Assembly: GCA_028692415.1 (NCBI GenBank) | Contig: JAQUXM010000019.1 | Location: 1-33,930, forward strand | Direction: 5' to 3' | Length of the DNA: 33,930 bases | From: Syntrophomonadaceae bacterium | Lineage (GTDB): Bacteria > Bacillota > Syntrophomonadia > Syntrophomonadales > Syntrophomonadaceae | Notes under the pieces: model-generated | Databases searched by the model: none | Told to the model about the DNA's origin: nothing | Seen by the model: the letters and a program-made list of their open reading frames with translations, nothing else | Translations under genes and position numbers: made by a program | Shown here: positions 23,336 through 32,000 of the stretch, piece after piece | Layout: every line of letters starts with the position of its first letter | How positions within the stretch are numbered: position 1 is the first letter of the stretch

Positions 23336-24226
23336 ATGAAACGTTTTGTCTTTGGTACCCTATTATCACTTACTTTCGTATTGCTGTTTACCACAGGTGT
23401 AATGGCAGCTGCCCAGATCGAAATCATTCCAACCCAAACTACTGTTGCTCAGGACAAGGATTTTCAAATCGATGTTTATGTGAAAGATGTTGATGATTTG
23501 TACGGATTTTCGTTCAACATGGTCTTTGATCCTGCAGCTGTCAAGGTTGTATCGGGTGACGAAGTATTAGATTCCGGGGATGATGCGGTAATACCGGGTA
23601 ATCTAGGAAGTTCATTTCAGGTGGCACATAATAAATATGATAATACGTCAGGAACGATTAGATTTGCCGAGGTATTGATGGCTAAGGATCAGGGTACGAC
23701 AGTTACGAGCGAAACGTTGGCTGCTTCAGTAAAATTCCGGGCTATTAATAAGGAAGGTTTACATCTAAAGCCTGCTGCTGGTGACGGTAAAATCCACGAA
23801 TTAGGCATAGCTGATCCTCAAAACAACTTTCTGATACAACTATCTAATTCCAATGCGGAAGCCATTCTTTATGAGACTCCGGCTGATCTGAATGTGACGG
23901 TCGAAGATACTCGCTGTTTTATTGCTACGGCTGCTTATGGAAGTTATCTTGACCCTCATGTTATGGGTCTGCGGCAATTTCGTGACAAACACCTGCTGAC
24001 ATCGGCCCTGGGCCGCTCCTTTGTTGAGTTCTATTACCGTAACAGTCCCCCTCTGGCTGCCTACATTACACAGCATCAAGTTTTAAAAACCACGGCCAGA
24101 ATGCTACTAACCCCGATAGTCTTTGCAGTATTGTATCCGACTAAAACCTTGACTGTAATGGCTGCGGCCTGTTTATTCCTGGTTTTAGCATTAAGACAGA
24201 AACGCCAGGCGATGAGGACTGAATAG
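23336..24226 (+). CDS. Cohesin-domain protein with CFI-box C-terminal sorting region
   Basis: Exported protein of 296 residues. A signal peptide ([18 protein letters not shown], ending near VMAAAQ) is followed by a cohesin-like beta-sandwich (about 26-185): [61 protein letters not shown]. From residue 194 comes the CFI-box C-terminal module ([10 protein letters not shown], then helices with [11 protein letters not shown] and a final membrane helix and basic tail RQKRQ), which probably holds the protein in the membrane or marks it for processing. The start is ATG 23336, with GGAGG four bases before it, rather than an upstream in-frame ATG at 23309. The next gene carries a dockerin, its expected partner. 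First gene of the operon. Confidence 0.88.
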   Translation: MKRFVFGTLLSLTFVLLFTTGVMAAAQIEIIPTQTTVAQDKDFQIDVYVKDVDDLYGFSFNMVFDPAAVKVVSGDEVLDSGDDAVIPGNLGSSFQVAHNKYDNTSGTIRFAEVLMAKDQGTTVTSETLAASVKFRAINKEGLHLKPAAGDGKIHELGIADPQNNFLIQLSNSNAEAILYETPADLNVTVEDTRCFIATAAYGSYLDPHVMGLRQFRDKHLLTSALGRSFVEFYYRNSPPLAAYITQHQVLKTTARMLLTPIVFAVLYPTKTLTVMAAACLFLVLALRQKRQAMRTE

Positions 24227-24246
24227 AGTTTGTGAGGAGGTAGAGA

Positions 24247-27200
24247 ATGGTAATGAGTGCGACTTGTAAAAGGATGGTAACGCTAATAGTTACAGCAGTA
24301 ATGTTTATGTTCTGGGTTATTTTGGCTGCTGTACCAGCTAATGCTGAGGGCTATTCTGATCTTACCGACATCAAAGCAGATTTTAACGACAACGGGACAG
24401 TTGATATTGATGACTTGAACCTGCTGATTGGCAGCTATGGTAATGGCGCATTATCAGAGGATGAAAAGCAATATGATTTGAATCAAGACAACGTAGTAGA
24501 CCTTTATGATATGGCGGTTTTATCCAGACAAGCTAATGCTGGCTTAAGCCACGGTCTGAAGGGGAATATCAGTATTAGTAGTTCTGATACCCTTGCTGGC
24601 AAAATTGCTTCTAAGAATGGCGAGGTAACATTAAGCAATCCAACCAATGCGTCTCAACAAGGCCTTATGAGCAGTATGACGATTAATCCCCCGAATTTTG
24701 AATACGATATCCGCTATGTAGCCCAGGTCATGCCGGTTACAGTCGATAGTGTTACGGTAGACGGACAAGAAACTCCCCAAACCGTAACCGTACAGGCCAA
24801 TGATTTATTAATAGATGAAAACAGGGCTTTTGTATCCTATAACTACCGGGGAGCAACCTTTGCAGGAGCAGTACAGATTATTGATATTTCTGATGCAGAG
24901 AAGCCCCGCGCGCTAAACGAACTTAAGTTTAACAATATGGATATTAATGCTGTTTGTTATGATAAGGAACTAAATCAACTGCTGTTCGGCGGCGGTGCTG
25001 ATCCCTCCGTTTTTGGAACCGGACAGACGAGCTTCATAGCCCGGGTAAATGTTGACAATATTACAGTTGATGATATTATCAACAGCATTACCCCCTTGCC
25101 CAGCAGCTGTGTTACATCCATAAGCAAGCAGGGCAATCAGTATTACGTAGGGGTAGGAGCCCACAATGGAGCTGTTGTCGTTCTGGATGGCAATATGCAG
25201 CAGGTTGGTGTCCGCAACATTAATGATGTGCGGGATATTGAAAGTGATGGTCAGGGATTTGTCGCATTGACCGCTGGATTAAAAGATGAATTGGGTGGCT
25301 GGGTATATCCGGGCAAACTGATTAGCAGTCTGGAGGATAACAGCGGCAGCGATATTATTGTGGATGAGTTTAGTTCTCCGGAATGTAAATCGACCCTGGC
25401 TTTACGGACAGGCGGCGATAAAGTGCTGGAAGATGAGAATGCTCTGGCCTTCCTGGCTTTGGCCCGGGATGGCTTCCAGGTAATGAAAATGGGTGGGGTT
25501 GATCATGGTAATCAGTCAGTCTATAGTCTGGCTAATCCTTCCGAGCCTGTAGATTCTGATACAGTCGGGGTTGCTTATGATGGCGGTTTAGCCTTCCTGG
25601 CTAATGGTGCCTATGGTTTTCAGGTATTGCGGATTAATGGCATGGCTCAAGATCCCGTCAGCGGGGCCAAGTTTATTGATCCCGCTCAGTTTGCAGAGTT
25701 GGTTGGTTATCATCAGTTATCCGGCGGTATTTATGACGGCAATTATTATCATGCTAATAATATTGCTTATAAAAAGCGGGATATTATCAGGAACAATCAA
25801 ACCACGGAACAGAATCTGCTGTTTGTGGCAGTTGGTGATAGTGGGGTAAATATTTATACTCTAACTAATAAGAATAATTATGATGTAACTCCTGTTCCTG
25901 ATGAGACCTGGGATGGGATTCATCAGATACTGGTTGACACACGTCCGGTTCAGGGCTGGAACAGTTCGATAATAACTGCTGATCCTAACCTGAGACTACT
26001 GAAAGATGCCCAGGTAAATGTCGTTTTTGTTGACGAAAATGCATCTTACAAAAATGCAGTAGGTTGTTTTGTTAGTACTTTGTCACCAAGCGAAATAAGC
26101 ACTGCTTCGCAAATCGAAAATTGCAAGCAGATGGTCTTTGAGAATGCATCCAAGGTTGATTCGGGTGGCAGCATGGTCAGAGGGGATTCCAGACTGTTGT
26201 CTCCTAATCCCATTAATGCTGGCAACTATATCGGCTGTTATTTCCGCCAAAATGGTTATGGTAATCCGAATGCATCCCAATATTACTCCATTCCAGCGTT
26301 AAATCCTGACAGCAAGGGTCATTATGCTATATTTGTAGATGATATTAATCAAAAAATTGTGATTGCATTGGAGGACCTGGACAATCTGGGCGACAAAGAT
26401 TTTGATGACGTAATTATTATTTTGGATATCAAACCTTTTAATGCAGTTGATATCAGCCAATTACCGAAAATGAGTGAGCTTTTAAATCAGAATAACCTGA
26501 CAATCAGCAGTGTAGCTGCAATCTTTGCGACAGTTAATGTGGGGGATACCTATATAATGCCCTCCACAGTAACGGCAACAATGAGCAACGGCATCACCAG
26601 TCAGGTTGCGGTAACCTGGGAACCAGCCCAGATTGATACCTCCACAGCCGGGTTAAAGGTAGCTACCGGTGTTGTTGCCGGGTTTAATGGAACGGTCGAA
26701 CTTAAGGTACAGGTCAATCCAGTAGGCAGCAGCGCCAAATCGATTGGATTATTTAGTTTTGAGGGGCTAAATCCGGTTGTTAATGGAGTGATTGATGAAG
26801 AAGCTGGTACCATAGCAGTTAATGTTCCGTATGGCTGCAATCTAACAAATCTGGTGCCAACTATCTCGGTTTCCGATGGTGCATCCGTTTCCCCTGCCTC
26901 TGGTGTAGCCCAAGATTTCACTAATACGGTTACTTACAAGGTTACAGCCAGTGATGGAACCAGCCGGGATTATCTGGTCAATGTTATTGTACCTACTATT
27001 ACCAGTATTGACGAAACTGCTTCAATAGTTAATGCGGGTGAAACATATACTATGCCGGCAACCGTAACGGCCAACCTGAGTGATGACTCCAGTGTGCAAC
27101 TGCCGGTTACATGGGTACCGGCGCAGATAGACACATCTACTCCAGGACTAAAAGAGGCTGCCGGAACGGTGGAAGGTTATTCGGGTACGATTTTGCTGCA

Positions 27201-28740
27201 GGTCAATGTAATAGCTGTAACCAGCAGTGAAAAATCTATTTTATTATTCGATTTTAATGGCCTTAATCCGATAGTTAAAGGCGTAATTGATGAATCAACT
27301 GGCACTATAGAGGTTGACGTACCATATGGTACCGATTTAACTGCGCTGGTTCCTACTTTGGAAATATCTCCGGCTGCTTCGGTTATTCCACTAAGCGATG
27401 TTGCCCAGGATTTCACTAGTCCGGTTGATTACGAGGTAACAGCTGAAAATGGCAGCACACGAACCTATACAGTAAATGTTAGGGTTCCCGAGATTCTCAG
27501 TGTGGATCAGATTTCAGCAGTAGTAGACGAAGGAGCCGACTATACAATGCCCGCTGCCGTTACTGCTAATCTAAGCGATGGCAGCCGCATCCAGTTGCCG
27601 GTGCAATGGACTCCAGATCAGATTGATACTTCTTTGCCCGGACTTTACGAGGCCAGCGGTATGGTGACGGGCTATTCTGGTACGGTATTACTCCAGGTTC
27701 GGGTAACTCCGGTAATGAGCAACGAAAAGGCAATCCGATCTTTCAGCTTTGCAACAATTACTCCAGTTTGCAATGGGATAATTGACGAAGAAGCAGGCAC
27801 AATAAGTGTTAATGTTCCTTTGGGAACTGATATCACCAGTCTGGCCCCAAGTATAGAGGTATCTGCAGGGGCGGCTTGTGAGCCGGCCAGTGAACAGAGC
27901 CAGGATTTTACGAACCCGCTTACCTATGTGGTAACGGCTGAAAACGGAACAACTCGAAATTATGTAGTGACAGTTAGTATCCCTGTCATAACCAGTGTTG
28001 ATCCAATTTCGGCTACGATACAGGCGGGAAAGACGTATACCATGCCAACTACGGTTACAGCTAATCTAAGTGATGGCAGTACCCTGCATCTACCGGTTAC
28101 GTGGGATCCGGAGCAGATTGACACTTCGACTCCAGGGCTTAAGGAGGCGACAGGTACTGTGACCGGCTATTCGGGAACTGTTCTGCTGCAGCTGGAGATA
28201 ATTCAATCTTCTGCTGACGCAGATCTGGATAGAATTGCAGATGTGGTCTATGCCAACTTCTCGTTTGAAGGGATGAACAAACACTGGTATAAGAATTACA
28301 ATCCCAACGGCTGGAATGGTTTGCTTGAATTAGTTATGGAATCAGGAACCACTCAGGCGAATGTTCGTAACCCAGGTAAAAATGTACTTAATTTGGTTAA
28401 TCCCTATTCAAATAAGGAAGGCATTTTCAACTATGCAGATTACCTCAGCCGGCTAAAAGGTTTTCATGAGCCCTACACCGGCCAACTGTATAATGATTTT
28501 ATACCCCCAGCGGTACTCATTACCAAAAAGACAGCTTATGCCTATGACCTTTTTGATTGCCTGGCACCCGGTCATAAAGAAGATGTAAAAGGTACCTTCA
28601 TTATCTACCGCTATGACGAGGGTTGCTGTTTCTCACCTATGGGTGACATAGAGCTTTACTATGTTGATAATGCTGGTAATAAGAGCGGCAAGTACCTAAT
28701 AAATCAGAACCGCAAGGAATATGTAACGTCGGGCCGTTAA
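24247..28740 (+). CDS. Large secreted dockerin protein with propeller-like, DUF4114 and alternating Big_4/DUF5018 domains
   Basis: Exported protein of 1497 residues. A signal peptide (about 1-33) is followed by a type I dockerin-like pair of calcium loops (DFNDNGTVDIDDLNLL and DLNQDNVVDLYDMAVL, about 44-95). A beta-propeller-like region with LVIVD-style repeats follows (about 170-560), then a DUF4114-like domain (about 587-731) ending ALEDLDNLGDKDFDDVI. Four Ig-like Big_4 units alternate with three DUF5018 units (about 755-1320). The last 175 residues are unique. AGGAGG lies six bases before the ATG, 20 bases after the cohesin gene. A dockerin at the N-terminus, directly behind a cohesin gene, suggests a two-protein surface complex. 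Only the last domain is unrecognised. Confidence 0.88.
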   Translation: MVMSATCKRMVTLIVTAVMFMFWVILAAVPANAEGYSDLTDIKADFNDNGTVDIDDLNLLIGSYGNGALSEDEKQYDLNQDNVVDLYDMAVLSRQANAGLSHGLKGNISISSSDTLAGKIASKNGEVTLSNPTNASQQGLMSSMTINPPNFEYDIRYVAQVMPVTVDSVTVDGQETPQTVTVQANDLLIDENRAFVSYNYRGATFAGAVQIIDISDAEKPRALNELKFNNMDINAVCYDKELNQLLFGGGADPSVFGTGQTSFIARVNVDNITVDDIINSITPLPSSCVTSISKQGNQYYVGVGAHNGAVVVLDGNMQQVGVRNINDVRDIESDGQGFVALTAGLKDELGGWVYPGKLISSLEDNSGSDIIVDEFSSPECKSTLALRTGGDKVLEDENALAFLALARDGFQVMKMGGVDHGNQSVYSLANPSEPVDSDTVGVAYDGGLAFLANGAYGFQVLRINGMAQDPVSGAKFIDPAQFAELVGYHQLSGGIYDGNYYHANNIAYKKRDIIRNNQTTEQNLLFVAVGDSGVNIYTLTNKNNYDVTPVPDETWDGIHQILVDTRPVQGWNSSIITADPNLRLLKDAQVNVVFVDENASYKNAVGCFVSTLSPSEISTASQIENCKQMVFENASKVDSGGSMVRGDSRLLSPNPINAGNYIGCYFRQNGYGNPNASQYYSIPALNPDSKGHYAIFVDDINQKIVIALEDLDNLGDKDFDDVIIILDIKPFNAVDISQLPKMSELLNQNNLTISSVAAIFATVNVGDTYIMPSTVTATMSNGITSQVAVTWEPAQIDTSTAGLKVATGVVAGFNGTVELKVQVNPVGSSAKSIGLFSFEGLNPVVNGVIDEEAGTIAVNVPYGCNLTNLVPTISVSDGASVSPASGVAQDFTNTVTYKVTASDGTSRDYLVNVIVPTITSIDETASIVNAGETYTMPATVTANLSDDSSVQLPVTWVPAQIDTSTPGLKEAAGTVEGYSGTILLQVNVIAVTSSEKSILLFDFNGLNPIVKGVIDESTGTIEVDVPYGTDLTALVPTLEISPAASVIPLSDVAQDFTSPVDYEVTAENGSTRTYTVNVRVPEILSVDQISAVVDEGADYTMPAAVTANLSDGSRIQLPVQWTPDQIDTSLPGLYEASGMVTGYSGTVLLQVRVTPVMSNEKAIRSFSFATITPVCNGIIDEEAGTISVNVPLGTDITSLAPSIEVSAGAACEPASEQSQDFTNPLTYVVTAENGTTRNYVVTVSIPVITSVDPISATIQAGKTYTMPTTVTANLSDGSTLHLPVTWDPEQIDTSTPGLKEATGTVTGYSGTVLLQLEIIQSSADADLDRIADVVYANFSFEGMNKHWYKNYNPNGWNGLLELVMESGTTQANVRNPGKNVLNLVNPYSNKEGIFNYADYLSRLKGFHEPYTGQLYNDFIPPAVLITKKTAYAYDLFDCLAPGHKEDVKGTFIIYRYDEGCCFSPMGDIELYYVDNAGNKSGKYLINQNRKEYVTSGR
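26510..28205 (+). repeat. Tandem coding repeat, about 490 bp, 3.5 copies (Big_4 plus DUF5018)
   Basis: The unit encodes an Ig-like half (YTMPATVTANLSDGS ... LPVTWDPEQIDTSTPGLKEATGTV) and a DUF5018 half (KSI..F.FNGLNP...G.IDE..GTI.V.VPYGTDLT.L.P). It recurs from about 26510, 27001, 27497 and 27990, the last as the Ig-like half only. DNA identity is only partial, so the copies are old or under selection to differ. Confidence 0.8.
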
Positions 28741-28801
28741 CTTATTTTTTGCTAACTTATGATTGGCTAGTTCCAATTAAAAATAGCATAAGTACTACTG
28801 T

Positions 28802-28838
28802 AATAACGGGGATTAGAAGCATTCTGATCCCCGTTATT
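28802..28838 (+). terminator. Strong intrinsic terminator after the dockerin gene
   Basis: AATAACGGGGAT pairs with ATCCCCGTTATT over a loop that itself contains AGAA/TTCT, followed by TTGTGTTTTG. It lies about 60 bases after the stop of the dockerin protein. Confidence 0.85.
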
Positions 28839-28956
28839 TGTGTTTTGCAAATTTATAATTAACCTGACTTTCACCCCTGTATTATGATATTTTAGCATTA
28901 GGTGTAGACTGGAAAACCAACCGGCTCATTAAAGACTTGAATGCTAAAAACTAAAC

Positions 28957-29006
28957 GGGGTGCGTTGCGTTAACACACTAGCTAGTCTGTCAACAGCCCG
29001 CACCCC
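28957..29006 (-). terminator. Long hairpin terminator after the SLH protein gene
   Basis: GGGGTGCG and CGCACCCC form the base of a long stem. An inner GTTGAC/GTTAAC pairing and the palindrome ACTAGCTAGT lie at the tip. On the minus strand it is followed by GTTTAGTTTTT. It lies 14 bases after the stop of the minus-strand SLH gene. The gap 28741-29020 holds this, the plus-strand terminator and a 10-bp inverted repeat (28890-28899, 28940-28949). Confidence 0.75.
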
Positions 29007-29020
29007 TTGTCATTTATAAT

Positions 29021-32000
29021 TTACTGATCCTCGGTCTTCTGCAGTAGCCTGCCGATAATGGCCGCGACTTCGGCCCGGCTGATCTTATCCTTCGGCGCCA
29101 GCATACCATTCTTGCCGGTAATGATGCCTGCCTTCACGCAGCCGGCTATTCCATCTCTGGCCCAGGTGTCAGCTTGCTCCGAATCTTCGTAGGCGGCCAG
29201 CAGTACTTCCGTTTCTCCGGTCTTCAGGTCAACCTGCAGTCCCGCTATCATCATAGCTTTGGAAATCGTTGACATGGCCTGTTCCCGGGTAATTATATCC
29301 AGAGGGCCGAATGTCCCTTGCCCGTAGCCGGAGAGGATTCCCTGCGCGCAGGCGGTTTCAACAAATCCCGCGTACCAGGCATCCGGGTTTACGTCCGTGA
29401 AGCGGTTCTGTCCGGGAGTAGTGGTCAGGCCCAGGGCCTTTACCATGACGGTGGCGAATTCGGCCCGCGTCATGTTGCGGTCGGGTTCGAAGCTGGTTTC
29501 CGTTACCCCGCTGATGATCTCCTTCAGGTTGAGCAGCACGATGTCTCGCTTCGCCCAGTGCGAGTTGATATCGGTCAGATTACCTCTGCAGGCAGCGACC
29601 GCATAACCGGACGAATCGGTAACCGCAAGAGCAAATGCCCTGTTCTGCGGATCTATCGCCAGCGGCTTCCATACGCCGGTTCCAGAGGTGAAAACAAATA
29701 CTTCTTCCCCCTTTTGAAGATCGCTCACCGGATATTCCAGGGTCAGGATGACCGGTTGAAGGAATGGAGCGCTGGTGCTTAATTCAACGCGGCTTAAAAC
29801 ATGGTCATGTCTTGCCGGCCATAACGCTTCTCCGGTATACCGGCCAAGCGCCAGTTCCAATCCGGTGCCCTGGGGCAGCGCGGCGGCCGGTATACTCAGT
29901 TTCCCATGCCCGGTAAGCATTTGGACTTCCTGTATATTTCTGGCTATGAGGGCCAGTTGGTCGCTGTCCAGTTCCAGAATCACTTTCTTCTCCAGGTCTT
30001 CCAGGTCGATGGGCAGCTTATCCTCTCCGGCGTCCACATATTTCTGTAGAGTTGTGCTGGCGAAGCCCAGCCGGACATAGGCGTCGGTTTCTTCCCGGAT
30101 CTCCAGTTCACCGTATTTTACGATTTCGCTTGCGGTTTTCGAGCTGCTTTCGCCCCCCCCACCGCCGCCACCGCCGGACGACGAGCTTGTGCCGGTGGTC
30201 GCTTCTGCAGAATCGCTGGCATGGGACATGTTGCCCGCCGCATCTACCGCTGCTACGTAATACTCGTAGGTAGTCTCATAGGCCAAACCGGATTCGGTAT
30301 AGGAGTTAGCCGCAGCGTAACCCACTTTCGCAAACTCGCCGTCGGGCACTGTTCTTCTATAAACCTGGTACCCGGTTACCTGGGTGTCGTCGGTGGAGGC
30401 GGTCCAGCTTAAATCAACTTTGTTTTTGCCGTTTAGAATGCTGAGCAGATCCGCTGGCGCGGAGGGGGATGCGGTATCAACCTGAGTTCCTCCCTCGACT
30501 ACCACGGTTCCCGTTCGGGCAGTGCTTCCGTTTATATAATAATAGGTATAGGTTCCCGGGTAGTCAAACTGGTAGCGATACGAGTAGCCGGGTCTCAGCA
30601 AGCCCGAATCGAAGCCTTTTTGATCGGTTTCCGGGTTCAGCAGGGACTGGATGCGGATGACCGGACTTTCAATTAAAGCCCCCAACTCTTCCGCTGTGGC
30701 ATCTTCTGCCACTCGGGCGATCCACTCCACAACCTGGCCCGATTGGATGGTTATACTGGCAGCATCCGCCTCGTCTGCATCCTCCAATCCGGTCTCATAT
30801 ACGCTGATTGCAACGCTGGCTTCGGCGGAAGGCAGCGGCACATAGGGTATGTTCTGGTGGACGATCTCGTTAATGACGGTCAGATCCGGACTTATCCACT
30901 TCTGGTAGGGCGACGGGTTTTCCACCACCAGCCGGTAGGTGCCGGGCGGGGTGAAGAAGGCAAAGTAGCCGTCCTCTCCCACCGTCTGCGGGTTGACCTG
31001 TTCTTCGTAGAGCTCAGCCGGCCACTGCATCCAGGCCTGATTGGCCTCGTCGTACATCATGCAGGTCACCGTGGCCCCCGGCACGACCTGGCCCCAGCCC
31101 TGGGTAGAGTCGAACACATACCCGTCGGGGTCGATCAGCACTGTGCCTACCGAGGCCGTTTCCTTTGCATTCCCATCCGGGCCGGCAGAGGTTTCCTCCT
31201 CCCCGCACTCAATGTAAATAGCCACATTATGAGCAGACTTGATATTGAAACTGTAATAGTGACCCGAGACCGAAACCGGATTGTACTCCACCCCGTCGGC
31301 TTCCACCCATACCTTATTGGGTTTTTCACAGCCCACCCAGAGTTTCAGCACACTGCTGTACATCCCCAGCGCGCCTGGAATCTCCCAACTGGTAGTGCTG
31401 AGCCGGCCCCCATCCCCTTCCCGGAACTTGAAGGTATAATTCTTGCCCCCCACCTTGGCGCTCCAGGTGGTACGCTGCGGGCACCATTCGTGATAAGGCT
31501 CGGTGAGGTCTACCATTTTGGAGTACTTTTTCGCTGTCTCATCCTGCAGGTAGGACGCGGCATAGAACTGGACACCCATCCTCCCGTCCGTTCTAGCAAT
31601 ATTGCCGGTCCGCACGCTGGCCTCAAAAATGCCGCCGGCATCGGCGGTGACCGGGCTGGAAGCCGTCTGCCCCGACCCATTGAAAATCCGCACCTGGGAA
31701 TTGGGCATGGCCTTGCCTTTGATGGTGATAGTATTGTTGAGCGCGGGATTGACGCCGAACATCTCCCCATTTTCCGGATAAGTGATGAGTGGTGCAAATT
31801 CTTTTATTGCCACCTCATCCTCATAAGAAAAGGTATAGGTGGCAGCGTTTATACCTCCATCGGCATCAAAGAATACCATTTCCGTTTTTACCTTTTTAGT
31901 CGCATCCAGAGTATCGCCGTCACAGAGCGCCGTTGTGACAATCGCGGCGGGCCGGCCGGACAAAATTCCTTCTGTTGAAGTATACCAGGCGCAAGGAGAA

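Noticed and set aside
26510-28205. Possible CRISPR or non-coding tandem repeat
   Set aside because: The repeat unit is about 490 bases, lies wholly inside an open frame and follows protein domain borders.
23336-28740. Cellulosome locus
   Set aside because: A cohesin and a dockerin are present, but no scaffoldin with many cohesins and no glycoside hydrolase or carbohydrate-binding module is seen.
28873-28955. Short plus-strand frame ending LGVDWKTNRLIKDLNAKN that reads like a protein tail
   Set aside because: A stop codon lies just upstream and no family is recognised. About 29 residues between two terminators is too little to call a gene.
30743-31978. Plus-strand open frame of 411 codons opposite the right-hand SLH gene
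   Set aside because: It is the antisense shadow of a strong domain-bearing gene, with His/Arg/Gly-rich composition and no ribosome site or known motif.
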